Position numbers and translations under genes: made by a program. The notes under the pieces were generated by a model. It did not search any database. It was not told the origin of the DNA and saw only the letters and a list, made by a program, of their open reading frames with translations. Shown in pieces: positions 28,831-39,103 of a DNA stretch of 45,242 nt. The stretch is from Bacteroidota bacterium (GTDB lineage: Bacteria; Bacteroidota; Bacteroidia; Chitinophagales; Chitinophagaceae): positions 1 through 45,242 of the forward strand of contig JABDCE010000017.1 of assembly GCA_013288285.1 (NCBI GenBank). The letters run 5' to 3'. The stretch's first letter is position 1; each line of letters begins with the position of its first letter.

Positions 28831-30378
28831 TCAGAACTTCATCCCGACCGTCAGTGCCAGATTATTTACGTTGTAATTTATTTTGGCAGTAGGCACGGTT
28901 GCGGCATAGCCGGTATTCACGCCGCTATAGTCAATAGTGTATGGCTGTTCATACCCCTGGTACATACTATGTACGTAGCCCAGATCGGTAAAGAAGTGGT
29001 TGAAACGGAAGCCCAGGCCACAGCTCAGGTCTATGCGCTCGGTACTGTAAAAAGAGGTGGCAGTAGATTCGCCGTAAGAAGTATACGCATTGCCATAATA
29101 GCCAAAGCCCGCCCGTATCATAAAGTATTTAGACAAGCGGCCTTCCGCCCCCAGGCGGAAATTTGAGGCAGGCTGGAATGTCTTCTTGATCTGTTGGTTC
29201 ATGGCATCCTGCGCCAGTTGCAGGGAGTTGCCATTGTTGTCCATGCCGCCGGGATACTCGTAACGCATACTGCTATAATCCACATATTCATAGTCGGCTG
29301 TGATGAAGCCTATCTTATCCAGTAGCACAGTGGCGCTCAGCACGCCTTTCCATGGTGTAGTGAGGTTATAATCAAACCTGTTATGATAAAAATAGCTGCC
29401 GGAACTGTCTGCGTTTGAACTCAATGAAGGCGTAGACATATCCGAGATAGAATAGTAAGTAGGTGAATGAAACGCTGCACCAATGCGGAAGAGGTCATTA
29501 ACCTTGTATATCGCGCCTATTTTTGCGTTAATACCTGCACCAGTTATGTTTGTGTTTTCATTATAAGTAAAGGAATTAAACCCACCGGGATTAGCCTGGG
29601 TATTACCATCGGCCAGTGTTTCACTATAAGTGGAATTGCGCTGAATATTGATACTTGGTATACCTATGGTCATGCCCAGCATTAGCTTCTCTTTATAATT
29701 GCCGCCAAGCGACAAAAGGTATTCGTTCACACCTCCATTCTGCTGCACCGTTTTCAATTGGTTTACCCCACCCTGGAATGGCACAATGGATGAATACGTA
29801 CCATTAGCGTTGCGGTTCAACAAATAAGACTGATAGCCCATTGCGCCCAATGTACTTCCATAAGCGTTTCCGGCATCTGCCTTATCCAGGTTGGCATCTG
29901 ATTCGAAAACCTGTGAGCCCGAGCTGGTAGTGTTCTTACCCTGGTAGGTATAATTGTTATTGAAATCAGCCGTCCTGTTCATGCCAAATGCGAATGAAAC
30001 AGCCTTCCAGTTGCGGTGATCGTAATGCCGCCCATGGGGCGCACGGGTAAATACCATACCGAAATTGTTGACATTAAAATGCGTATTGTTATCCGCGGTC
30101 GTCTGATTGGTGTATTCCGAGGAGGTTGAGTTGATCCTGAGCGATGGCGTAAACGTGAATTCTGAACTTCTGTAGACTCCTAAACCTGCGGGGTTAACGC
30201 TTAAAGAACTAAAATCACCGCCTACCGAACCAAGCGCATTACCAAAGCCCATGGACCTTGCTGTGCCTTGTACCGTTAAATTAGAAAGACCATAGGCTTC
30301 TGTGAGATCCTGCGCAGACGCAGTGGCTACACAGCCGGCTACTATTGCGGGAAAAAATACAAATCTTAACTGACGCAT
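28831..30378 (-). CDS. OmpP1/FadL-like outer membrane transport protein
   Basis: Likely start at 30378 (MRQLRFVFFPAIVAGCVATASAQ); YGLSNLTVQGTARSMGFGNALGSVGGDFSSLSVNPAGLGVYRSSEFTFTPSL typical of OmpP1/FadL/TodX-type porins in Bacteroidota. Confidence 0.82.
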   Translation of the reverse strand: MRQLRFVFFPAIVAGCVATASAQDLTEAYGLSNLTVQGTARSMGFGNALGSVGGDFSSLSVNPAGLGVYRSSEFTFTPSLRINSTSSEYTNQTTADNNTHFNVNNFGMVFTRAPHGRHYDHRNWKAVSFAFGMNRTADFNNNYTYQGKNTTSSGSQVFESDANLDKADAGNAYGSTLGAMGYQSYLLNRNANGTYSSIVPFQGGVNQLKTVQQNGGVNEYLLSLGGNYKEKLMLGMTIGIPSINIQRNSTYSETLADGNTQANPGGFNSFTYNENTNITGAGINAKIGAIYKVNDLFRIGAAFHSPTYYSISDMSTPSLSSNADSSGSYFYHNRFDYNLTTPWKGVLSATVLLDKIGFITADYEYVDYSSMRYEYPGGMDNNGNSLQLAQDAMNQQIKKTFQPASNFRLGAEGRLSKYFMIRAGFGYYGNAYTSYGESTATSFYSTERIDLSCGLGFRFNHFFTDLGYVHSMYQGYEQPYTIDYSGVNTGYAATVPTAKINYNVNNLALTVGMKF

Positions 30379-30558
30379 ACTATCTGTTTTTCTTTTTGAC
30401 AAAAAATAAGGGCAAATGTTTAAAACCAACCAGGCTGTGCAAAAATAAATACTTCAGTGGATTTAAGGCATAAAAACCGTACCTGTCGCGTGTTTCAAAA
30501 TATAAAGGCATTATCACAAAACGTAACAATGCCTTTTTTATAAAATCGTTAACTAAAC

Positions 30559-31662
30559 TTAGTGCCTGCCGCCACCGCCGCCATGACCACCGCCACCGCC
30601 GCTACGACCACCACCGCCGCCGCCGCCACTACGACCACCACCACCGCCACCTAAACTGCGTGCTGCACCGCCGCCACCGCCGAAACTACGACCGCCGCCG
30701 CCATAATTGCCACCACCGCCGCGTGACATGGCGCCACCATAGTTACCGCCACGCGCACCGCCATAATTACCGCCACGTGCACCGCCATAGTTACCACCAC
30801 GTCCGCCATAATTGCCTCCGCCACGGTTACCATAGTTTCCACCACCACGATTGCCAGAATTGCTCATACGGCTGCCCTGGCCGCCACCACGGTTGCCATA
30901 GCCTGCCCCACCTGCACTGCTGCGGGCGCCCATGCTATTTCCTGCGGTATGATTTGCTGCTGCCAGTGGAGCGCTTCTAAGACCCATGCTGCCACCTGAA
31001 GAGCGGAAACCACTGCCGCCACCACTTGTCCTGAATCCATTATGCGATGCCATCCTGTTGCCTATGCTGCCTCCGCGCGGACCATAATTAGCATATCTGC
31101 CACCCCCGTAACGACCGAAACGGCCACCTTCAAACCCGCCATAGTACCTGTTCCAATATCCACCATAAAAATGACCATACCAGCCGCCTGCATACAAAGG
31201 ATAGTTCCAGTAGCCGAAGCCACCAAAGCCCCACCAGGTGTTCCATCCCCAGCCACCATACCAGCATGGGCCGACACCAATAGCCAGGCCACCGCCATAC
31301 CATGGGTTATATCCCCAATAAGGGTCTACCCAGTAACGGTCGTACCAAAACGGATTATAAAATGTGCTGTAATAGCCCATATTATAGAAGTCATTATCAA
31401 AACGATTGATACGTGAGCTATAGGCGTCGTCGTCATAGTCTACATAGTCATCGCTATTGTTATTCTGATAATTGTCCGGCACATCACTCTGATCACGGTT
31501 GCCGTATTGGTTACCGTCATTGCCCTGATCCCTGTAGTTATGATGGCGGGTGCTATCATTACCCCGTTGGTCAGCGCCGGTAGAATAAATATCGTCATTC
31601 TGAGCATTTGCTATAGCTCCTATTCCGAGGACGAATAAACTGATTAACGCAAAACGTTTCAT
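30559..31662 (-). CDS. Secreted Gly/Tyr/Trp/Asn-rich low-complexity protein
   Basis: Signal peptide MKRFALISLFVLGIGAIANAQ; C-terminal GGNYGGARGGNYGGARGGNYGG...GGGGGGRSGGGGGGGRSGGG repeats. Confidence 0.75.
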   Translation of the reverse strand: MKRFALISLFVLGIGAIANAQNDDIYSTGADQRGNDSTRHHNYRDQGNDGNQYGNRDQSDVPDNYQNNNSDDYVDYDDDAYSSRINRFDNDFYNMGYYSTFYNPFWYDRYWVDPYWGYNPWYGGGLAIGVGPCWYGGWGWNTWWGFGGFGYWNYPLYAGGWYGHFYGGYWNRYYGGFEGGRFGRYGGGRYANYGPRGGSIGNRMASHNGFRTSGGGSGFRSSGGSMGLRSAPLAAANHTAGNSMGARSSAGGAGYGNRGGGQGSRMSNSGNRGGGNYGNRGGGNYGGRGGNYGGARGGNYGGARGGNYGGAMSRGGGGNYGGGGRSFGGGGGAARSLGGGGGGRSGGGGGGGRSGGGGGHGGGGGRH

Positions 31663-31704
31663 GTTTCTCTGTTTTTTACTTAAAAATATCAATAGTGAAA
31701 TTAC

Positions 31705-31713
31705 TACTTTTGC
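31705..31713 (+). promoter_or_regulatory. Bacteroidota -7 box (TACTTTTGC) upstream of proS
   Basis: Identical 9-mer to those upstream of the AsmA-like gene and rfbA; 47 nt upstream of ATG 31760. Confidence 0.5.
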
Positions 31714-31759
31714 AACACCTCACCAATAAATAGACGTTAAAAGATACTCTTAGTTTATT

Positions 31760-33238
31760 ATGTCAAAAACTTTAACAAATAGAAAAGATGATTATGCCCA
31801 ATGGTATAATGATATCATATTAAAGGGCGGACTTGCTGACTATTCGGCGGTTAAAGGCTGCATGGTCATCAAACCGCACGGCTATGCCCTGTGGGAAAAT
31901 ATGCGCGACAACCTGGACAAGAGGTTTAAAGAGACCGGCCACCAGAATGCTTATTTTCCTTTATTTATCCCTAAGAGCTTTTTGAGCAAGGAGGCCGCCC
32001 ATGTGGAAGGATTCGCGAAAGAGTGCGCCGTAGTGACGCACTATCGCCTGAAGAACGACCCCAACGGCGGCGGCGTGATCGTAGACCCGGAAGCAAAACT
32101 GGAAGAAGAGCTGATAGTAAGGCCTACCTCTGAAACCATCATCTGGAATACTTATAAGGACTGGATAAAATCTTACCGCGACCTGCCACTGCTCATCAAC
32201 CAATGGGCGAATGTGGTACGGTGGGAGATGCGCACACGCCTTTTCCTGCGTACAACTGAGTTTTTGTGGCAGGAAGGCCATACCGCGCACGCCACCCGTG
32301 AAGAAGCCATAGAGGAAGCCGAAAAGATGCTGGAAGTGTACGCCAGTTTTGCTGAAGAATATATGGCCATACCGGTGATCCGTGGTGTAAAATCTGCCAA
32401 CGAGCGTTTTGCCGGCGCAGAAGACACTTACTGCATAGAGGCGCTGATGCAGGATGGCAAAGCATTGCAGGCAGGTACATCGCACTTCCTGGGGCAGAAT
32501 TTTGCAAAGGCATTTGATGTTAAGTTCCAGGACAAGGACAATAACCATGACTACGTATGGGCCACGTCCTGGGGAGTATCTACCCGCCTGGTGGGCGCAC
32601 TGGTAATGGTGCACAGCGATGATGAGGGCCTGGTACTGCCCCCAAAACTGGCTCCGCTACAGGTGGTCATTATCCCCATCTTCAATAAAGACCCTGAAGC
32701 TACAGCTAAGATAGAACGCACTGCCCAAGACATCATCAACAATCTGAAACAGCAGGGCATACGGGTTAAATATGACAACGACGACAATACCCGTGCAGGC
32801 TTTAAGTTTGCGGAGTATGAGTTGAAGGGTGTACCCGTGCGCATAACACTGGGCGCCCGCGACCTGGAAAACAATATTGTGGAGGTAGCCCGCCGCGATA
32901 CCAAGGAGAAAAAGGCCTACCCGCTTGATGGTATAGCGGCCAGTATCCCCGGATTACTTGACGACATCCAATCGAACATGTATAACACAGCATTAAAGTT
33001 CCGTACGGAAAACACTATCGAAGTGAATAGCTGGGACGAATTTGTGAAGATACTGGACGAGAAGCCCGGCTTTGTATCTGCACACTGGGACGGGACGCCG
33101 GAGACAGAAGAAAAAATAAAGGAGCTTACAAAAGCTACCATCCGCTGCATACCGCTGAATAATAAAATGGAAGAAGGCAAATGTATCCATTCCGGTAAGC
33201 CATCAACGCAACGGGTATTGTTTGCGCGGGCGTATTAA
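31760..33238 (+). CDS. proS: Prolyl-tRNA synthetase
   Basis: [103 protein letters not shown]; ends ...RVLFARAY. Confidence 0.97.
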   Translation: MSKTLTNRKDDYAQWYNDIILKGGLADYSAVKGCMVIKPHGYALWENMRDNLDKRFKETGHQNAYFPLFIPKSFLSKEAAHVEGFAKECAVVTHYRLKNDPNGGGVIVDPEAKLEEELIVRPTSETIIWNTYKDWIKSYRDLPLLINQWANVVRWEMRTRLFLRTTEFLWQEGHTAHATREEAIEEAEKMLEVYASFAEEYMAIPVIRGVKSANERFAGAEDTYCIEALMQDGKALQAGTSHFLGQNFAKAFDVKFQDKDNNHDYVWATSWGVSTRLVGALVMVHSDDEGLVLPPKLAPLQVVIIPIFNKDPEATAKIERTAQDIINNLKQQGIRVKYDNDDNTRAGFKFAEYELKGVPVRITLGARDLENNIVEVARRDTKEKKAYPLDGIAASIPGLLDDIQSNMYNTALKFRTENTIEVNSWDEFVKILDEKPGFVSAHWDGTPETEEKIKELTKATIRCIPLNNKMEEGKCIHSGKPSTQRVLFARAY

Positions 33239-34905
33239 GCATCACATTTATACGACAAAGAGGCCGTCTCAAAATTGCTTTTGAGACGGTTTTTTATTTC
33301 CGGTAAATCGATGTTGATGTAGCTTCTGGTATCGTTTATGGAGTCAGATAGAATGATAAGGGCGAAGAAGCAGGTTTTTAAGCTGCTTTTTTTCCTTAAG
33401 TTTTGTGCAAGTGCCAATAATCCAGCCTCTATAGCCACTTTTTCTTTACCTCTGAGCATGAAGCGTCTGAACCCATGATTGGATTTAATGTTTCCGAAGA
33501 CCGGCTCCACATCTACAGGTCTTCGCTTTCGATGATAAATACCTTTTTCGCTGGTTAATCTTTCGGTAGCTTTTCTTTTATGCTCGTTAAGTGCGTGATT
33601 GATCTCTATAATTCTGTTTTCTTTGGATTTATGGCAGGCTCCCCGAAGTGGGCATCCCTCACAGTTAGCCACCTGGTAGCGGGTAACATTTTGCTTAAAT
33701 CCGGTAACTGTTGTTTTATTTGTTGTCCCTATGTTCTGCATCGGCTGGCCCATAGGACAGTAGTAGCGATCCTGCTCCTTATTATAGTAAAGCTGGTCTG
33801 CTGCAAATGGGTGTTTCTTTAAGTATGCATTATGCTGGTCTTTGTCAAAGTAGTTATACTTAACATAGCCTTCCATGTCGTTGGCTTCCAGGTACACATA
33901 GTTCTGTTCTGATCCATAGCCTGCATCTGCTACTACAATATTGGGATATTGTCCATATTGCTCTTTATGTTCATCAAGGTGGGGTTCAAGAGTAGTTGTA
34001 TCCGCTGTGGTCTGATGTATACTGTAGTCAACTATATACTGATTATTGCTCGATACCTGAAGATTGTATCCCGGCTTTAACTGTCCGTTCTTCATATGGT
34101 CTTCCTTCATCCTCATAAACGTCGCATCAGTATCTGTTTTACTATAGCTGTTACGGCCTGCCAGTATCTTTTCCTGCTGTTCATATTTATCAAGTGCTGC
34201 AGGCCAATGCTTCTTTGCGTAATTAAGCTTTTGTTTTACCTGGTTGCTTACCGGTTTGTCTTTGATCGACTCTGATATTTGTTCGATAGCCTCTTTTACT
34301 TTCTGTGCATCCGGCTTATCAAAATCAGGTGGCTCAGGTAACTCCATTTCCTGGGCAAGTATTTGTTGCGCTTGCTGCCATAACTCATCCAACTGTTGTT
34401 TCATCTTCTCCTTATTGGCCTTTATACTGTTACCCCAAACAAAAGTGTATTTATTGGCATTTGCCTCTATTTTGGTACCATCCACATAAATCTCTTTGAG
34501 GCTCACAAGACCCTGATCGGCTAACAACTGCACAACCTGGACAAATATCTTTTTGAGCACACTCTTAAGTCGCTCACTTCTAAACCGGTTAAGTGTGTGA
34601 TGATCAGGCTTCTGCATCCCGCTTAACCACATCAGGTGAATGTTTTCTTTTATCGCTGTTTCCATCTTACGACTACTGTAGATATTGACCAGATAGCTAT
34701 ATACTACAACCTTAAGAAGCATTGCAGGATGGTAAGAGGAGGTCCCGCCTCCTTTATATTTACTTAGCAACGGACTGATGTCTATTTTATTGATCACATC
34801 ATTTACGACCCGAACAGGATGATTAGAAGCAATAAGATCATCCAATGACGGAGGAAGTAGAAACGCCTGCTGCTGATTATACGCTTTAAATACAGGTTTT
34901 ATCAT
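33235..34905 (-). CDS. IS1182-family transposase
   Basis: [92 protein letters not shown]...; [39 protein letters not shown]-type. Confidence 0.95.
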   Translation of the reverse strand: MIKPVFKAYNQQQAFLLPPSLDDLIASNHPVRVVNDVINKIDISPLLSKYKGGGTSSYHPAMLLKVVVYSYLVNIYSSRKMETAIKENIHLMWLSGMQKPDHHTLNRFRSERLKSVLKKIFVQVVQLLADQGLVSLKEIYVDGTKIEANANKYTFVWGNSIKANKEKMKQQLDELWQQAQQILAQEMELPEPPDFDKPDAQKVKEAIEQISESIKDKPVSNQVKQKLNYAKKHWPAALDKYEQQEKILAGRNSYSKTDTDATFMRMKEDHMKNGQLKPGYNLQVSSNNQYIVDYSIHQTTADTTTLEPHLDEHKEQYGQYPNIVVADAGYGSEQNYVYLEANDMEGYVKYNYFDKDQHNAYLKKHPFAADQLYYNKEQDRYYCPMGQPMQNIGTTNKTTVTGFKQNVTRYQVANCEGCPLRGACHKSKENRIIEINHALNEHKRKATERLTSEKGIYHRKRRPVDVEPVFGNIKSNHGFRRFMLRGKEKVAIEAGLLALAQNLRKKSSLKTCFFALIILSDSINDTRSYINIDLPEIKNRLKSNFETASLSYKCDA

Positions 34906-34998
34906 GCTGATATAACAGCAAATTGCATTCCATTATTATCACAATCCACACCAGTGTGAATAAAAAAAGAGGATGTCCTTTTGAGACACCCTCTTTGT
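33255..34998. mobile_element. IS1182-like insertion sequence
   Basis: Terminal inverted repeats ACAAAGAGGCCGTCTCAAAA (33255-33274) and, reverse complemented, ACAAAGAGGGTGTCTCAAAA (34979-34998), 18/20 identical; single transposase ORF between them. Confidence 0.88.
33264..33295 (+). terminator. Perfect hairpin plus T-tract at the IS left end, downstream of proS
   Basis: CCGTCTCAAAA-TTGC-TTTTGAGACGG followed by TTTTTT. Confidence 0.75.
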
Positions 34999-35054
34999 TC
35001 ACTAATAGGCTTACCGCAATAGCCTGTGTCTATATGTTAAAGAACCAGCTATTC

Positions 35055-36848
35055 TTATCTTTTAAATCCAGGCTCTTCGTACATTTTTTCTATCTCTTTG
35101 GAAAATCGCTGCTCTATCGCTTTACGCTTGATCTTCAGAGATGGCGTTAACTCACCTGAGTCTATCGTCCATTCATCGGGTATCAGCGTTATCTTTTTTA
35201 CCTGCTCAGGATGGCTGAACAGGACATTGTACTTGTCTATCTGCTTTTGCACCAGCGCGGTCACTTCAGGCAGGCTGATCAGGTCGCCGTTCTTATCCGG
35301 CACACTCATATTCGGAAAACTATCTCTCAGGTATTTTCTCAGCTGCATAAAGCTGGGCACGATCAATGCACTTACAAATTTCCGGTCGGCGCCTATTATC
35401 ATCATCTGCTCTATGTAAGGGCTCTCCTTCATTTTATTTTCAAGTGCCTGCGGAGCTACGTATTTCCCACCTGAGGTCTTGAATATCTCTTTCTTACGGT
35501 CTGTGATCTTTAGGAACCTGCTGTCTACCCACTGCCCTATATCGCCGGTATGAAACCAGCCATCGTTCATGGCAGCGGCAGTAAGCTCAGGATGTTTGTA
35601 ATATCCCATCATCACATTAGGGCCTTTGATCAGTATCTCTCCGTCTTCCGCCAGCTTCACATCTACATGCTCTATCAGCGTGCCTATGGTGCCTACGCGC
35701 CTGTCTGCGCTTTCAAACCTGTTTACTGATACTACAGGCGAGGTCTCGGTAAGCCCGTACCCTTCCATGATCACAATGCCCGCAGCACAGAATATACGCA
35801 CCAGCCTTTCCTGGCAGGCGGCAGAGCCTACCACTATGGCTTTAACATTGCCACCTAATGCTTCGCGCCACTTACTGAATATGATCTTATTGGCCAGCCA
35901 CAACTGGAAGCGATACCAGGGGCTGCCGGGAATAGAGTTATCATACTGCTTGCCCAGGTCAAGCGCCCAGAAAAACAGCATACGCTTAATGCCTTTAAGG
36001 TCCATTGCCGTATTCATGATCCGCTCATACACCTTCTCCAGCAGGCGGGGCACGGTGGTGAATACCAGCGGATGTACCTCCTTCAGGTTAAGGCCTATCG
36101 TATCCATGCTCTCTGCATAATAAATACACACACCCGAATAGATATACACGTACGTCACCATCCGCTCAAATATATGGTTGAGCGGCAGGAAGCTCAGCGC
36201 CTTACTGCCCACCTGCGCAAAAGTGAATGCCGGCAGCGAGTCATTAATATTGCTGACAATATTATTGTGGCTCAGCATCACACCCTTAGGGTTGCCCGTA
36301 GTGCCTGATGTATAGATGATGGTAGCCAGTGTCTCCGGTTTTATGCGGGCTATCACTGTTTCATCAGGCTGAAGGTTCTTTGCCACCAGGTCCTTCCAGT
36401 TAGTGACTCCATCTATCACATCAAACGAGTAAATATTGGTCAGTGTGGGTATCTGTTTAAATGCATCTTTGAACCGTTCGTATATTTCGGCGTTGGCTAC
36501 AAAACATACTTTTACGCCTGCCTCACCCAGCACATAAACGAGTTCAGATGGGCTGATGGTAGGATAAACCGGTGTCAGCACCGCACCTGTCAGTTGCACA
36601 CCTATATCGGTGATCATCCATTCCGGACGGTTTGGCGAAATGATGGCTATTTTTTCCTGCTGGTCGGGCTCCAGTATTTCATTAGCTATGCCTAGTGTCA
36701 GCAGGCCGCCGGCAAGCTTGCGCGCAGTCTCCCACACTTCACCACAACTGTAGGTGCGCCACTGCCCGTTTTCTTTTGCGGCAAGCATTACGGCGTTTGG
36801 AGCTTTCTTCCCTTGCTGCTCCGCTATGTCAAATAGGCGCTGAATCAT
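35055..36848 (-). CDS. Long-chain acyl-CoA synthetase (AMP-binding)
   Basis: TLATIIYTSGTTGNPKGVMLSHNNIVSNI, GYGLTETSPVVSVN, GWFHTGDIGQWVDSRFLKITDRKKEIFKTSGGKYVAPQALE. Confidence 0.94.
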   Translation of the reverse strand: MIQRLFDIAEQQGKKAPNAVMLAAKENGQWRTYSCGEVWETARKLAGGLLTLGIANEILEPDQQEKIAIISPNRPEWMITDIGVQLTGAVLTPVYPTISPSELVYVLGEAGVKVCFVANAEIYERFKDAFKQIPTLTNIYSFDVIDGVTNWKDLVAKNLQPDETVIARIKPETLATIIYTSGTTGNPKGVMLSHNNIVSNINDSLPAFTFAQVGSKALSFLPLNHIFERMVTYVYIYSGVCIYYAESMDTIGLNLKEVHPLVFTTVPRLLEKVYERIMNTAMDLKGIKRMLFFWALDLGKQYDNSIPGSPWYRFQLWLANKIIFSKWREALGGNVKAIVVGSAACQERLVRIFCAAGIVIMEGYGLTETSPVVSVNRFESADRRVGTIGTLIEHVDVKLAEDGEILIKGPNVMMGYYKHPELTAAAMNDGWFHTGDIGQWVDSRFLKITDRKKEIFKTSGGKYVAPQALENKMKESPYIEQMMIIGADRKFVSALIVPSFMQLRKYLRDSFPNMSVPDKNGDLISLPEVTALVQKQIDKYNVLFSHPEQVKKITLIPDEWTIDSGELTPSLKIKRKAIEQRFSKEIEKMYEEPGFKR

Positions 36849-36988
36849 TCCTAAATTTATAAAAATATTTTTTAGACAACCGAATTTATAACCCCGGCCA
36901 TCATTATTTTATTGTAATACCTCTATTCCTGCCTATCTGCGCCCACCAATTTCCATACGTTCCCCGCCTTTTGTATCTTGCCGCCCTT

Positions 36989-37987
36989 ATGAGCAAGGAA
37001 ATTGTAGTGAGCGGAATACGCTCCACCGGGCATTTACACCTCGGTAATTATTTTGGCGCAATACAGAACTACGTGATGATGCAGGAAAATTATAACTGCT
37101 ATTTCTTCGTGGCCGATTATCACTCGCTGACAACGCATCCCGACCCGAAGCTGCTGCGGCCAAATGTATTCCGTGTATTGGCGGAAAACATAGCCAGCGG
37201 CCTAAACCCGGATAAAGTAACCCTATACGCCCAAAGTGATATACCCGAGATACCCGAGCTGTACCTGATGCTGAACATGCTCGCTTACAAGGGTGAACTG
37301 GAAAAAGTACCCACTTTCAAAGATAAAGTACGCCAGCAGCCAGACAATGTGAATGCGGGGCTGCTCACTTACCCTGTATTGATGACTGCCGATATACTCA
37401 TACACAAGGCGGTAAAAGTACCGGTGGGCAAAGACCAGGAACAGCACCTGGAAATGGCGCGCAACTTCGCACAGCGGTTCAATACCCGCTATGGTGATTT
37501 TTTCCCGGAGCCGCAGGTATTCAGGTTTAATACCGATGCGGTAAAGATCATGAGCCTGGATGGCAATGGTAAAATGAGCAAAAGTGAAAATGCCAACAAT
37601 ACCATCTACCTGAGCGACGATGACGATACAATACGTAAAAAGATAATGAAGGCAAAAACCGATTCAGGCCCTACTGCGCCCAATGCGGAGATGCCGGGTT
37701 ACATTCAAAACCTTTTCCTGCTGATGCAGCTCACATCCACACACGAGGTGTATGACCATTATCGCGCTGCCTACAATGGCTGTAACATCCGGTACGGAGA
37801 TATGAAAAAGCAACTGGCAGAAGACATGGCTGCATTCGTTCGCCCCATACGTGAGCATGCTGCAGAATTGCAGAAAGATGAAGAAAGCCTGGGGAAAATA
37901 CTGAAAGCGGGCGCGGAAAAAGCGCGAGCCAGTGCATCGGCAACAATTGCCGGCGCTCGTAAACTTATTGGGATCAGTTATTACTGA
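36989..37987 (+). CDS. trpS: Tryptophanyl-tRNA synthetase
   Basis: MSKEIVVSGIRSTGHLHLGNYFGAIQNYVMMQENYNCYFFVADYHSLTTHPDP...; KMSKS motif (GNGKMSKSENANNTIYLSDD); ATG at 36989 preferred over TTG 36971. Confidence 0.95.
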   Translation: MSKEIVVSGIRSTGHLHLGNYFGAIQNYVMMQENYNCYFFVADYHSLTTHPDPKLLRPNVFRVLAENIASGLNPDKVTLYAQSDIPEIPELYLMLNMLAYKGELEKVPTFKDKVRQQPDNVNAGLLTYPVLMTADILIHKAVKVPVGKDQEQHLEMARNFAQRFNTRYGDFFPEPQVFRFNTDAVKIMSLDGNGKMSKSENANNTIYLSDDDDTIRKKIMKAKTDSGPTAPNAEMPGYIQNLFLLMQLTSTHEVYDHYRAAYNGCNIRYGDMKKQLAEDMAAFVRPIREHAAELQKDEESLGKILKAGAEKARASASATIAGARKLIGISYY

Positions 37988-38007
37988 TCCTGGTCGCCCG
38001 GAGTTTA

Positions 38008-38220
38008 TTAACTGACGTGTTCATTATTTTTCATAACATCCCTTGTGCCCCTGATGAGGCCAATGCCTGAAAAGAAAAATATGAGACCCAGCAACAAACT
38101 TACGGCCATCACTTTCATATTATACGTACCGCCAGAGTGGTTTATAAAAGTAACCGCTCCGTATATCAATCCCAGGATACCAAGTAATGTCAGTATACCG
38201 CCTATTGCCCTTTTTTCCAT
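38008..38220 (-). CDS. Small two-TM hypothetical membrane protein
   Basis: MEKRAIGGILTLLGILGLIYGAVTFINHSGGTYNMKVMAVSLLLGLIFFFSGIGLIRGTRDV. Confidence 0.65.
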   Translation of the reverse strand: MEKRAIGGILTLLGILGLIYGAVTFINHSGGTYNMKVMAVSLLLGLIFFFSGIGLIRGTRDVMKNNEHVS

Positions 38221-38401
38221 GGTTTTAATGTTTACTATAGTGTATATAAATAGCGTGCCTGTAAAATATTTGAATGAAACCCGGCTTATTAACTGACTCT
38301 TATTATATTTACACGCTTAGTATGTATGTATTTATATCACGAACAGCTAAATAACCCTATCTTACTTTTTAATTTTACTTTTTTGAATTGAATCAGCAAA
38401 C

Positions 38402-39049
38402 ATGCCGCCAAAATCTACCACAAAGCATATAGCAGTAGCAGGGAATATAGGTTCCGGAAAAACAACCCTTACCGGTATGCTCGCCAAACATTACAAGTGG
38501 ACGCCACATTTTGAAGATGTGGAGCACAACCCATACCTCGTCGATTTTTATGAAGACATGCCCAGGTGGTCATTCAACCTGCAGATATACTTTCTCAACA
38601 ACCGTATCAAGAACCTGATAGAGATAAGGAATGGGAAAGAAACCGTGATACAGGACCGTACCATCTACGAAGACGCCTACATATTCGCACCCAACCTTTT
38701 TGAAATGGGCCTGATGACCAAGCGCGATTTTGAGAACTACACTTCATTTTTTCATAATCTTAAAACACTGATCCAGCCACCCGACCTGCTGATTTATCTG
38801 AAGGCTACCGTACCTGCGTTAGTAGACCAAATACAGAAGCGTGGCCGTGACTATGAAGAAAATTTAAGGCTCGATTACCTGAAAAGGCTCAACGGTTTTT
38901 ATAACAAGTGGATAGATAACTATACCGATGGCCCGTTATTGGTAATAGATGTAGACAACTGCAATTTTGCAGACAAAGAAGAAGATCTTGCCGATGTGGT
39001 GCGTAAAATAGATGCACAGATGCACGGCCTCTTCAGTAAAAGTAAGTAG
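38402..39049 (+). CDS. Deoxynucleoside kinase family protein
   Basis: KHIAVAGNIGSGKTTLTGMLAKHYKWTPHFEDVEHNPYLVDFYEDMPRWSFNLQIYFLNNRIKNL...VIQDRTIYEDAYIFAPNL. Confidence 0.92.
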   Translation: MPPKSTTKHIAVAGNIGSGKTTLTGMLAKHYKWTPHFEDVEHNPYLVDFYEDMPRWSFNLQIYFLNNRIKNLIEIRNGKETVIQDRTIYEDAYIFAPNLFEMGLMTKRDFENYTSFFHNLKTLIQPPDLLIYLKATVPALVDQIQKRGRDYEENLRLDYLKRLNGFYNKWIDNYTDGPLLVIDVDNCNFADKEEDLADVVRKIDAQMHGLFSKSK

Positions 39050-39103
39050 ACAAAACAAAATGAGTATCTGAATATTTCTTACCCCGAAAATGTGCTGCAG
39101 TTG

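Noticed and set aside
30660-30980. His/Arg-rich plus-strand ORF of 106 aa (MLHRRHRRNYDRRRHNCHHRRV...)
   Set aside because: Antisense of the Gly-rich repeat region of 30559-31662; composition is explained by reverse-complementing GGN codons.
9554-34998. Idea that the conflict operon and the IS1182-like element are parts of one mobile island
   Set aside because: The IS is more than 16 kb away with housekeeping genes (metF, proS) between them; I saw no integrase, tRNA or flanking direct repeats around the operon.
37971-37990. Perfect hairpin GGATCAGT-TATT-ACTGATCC at the trpS 3' end considered as a terminator
   Set aside because: It overlaps the stop codon and has no T-tract on either strand; it might contribute to 3' stability but is not supported as an intrinsic terminator.
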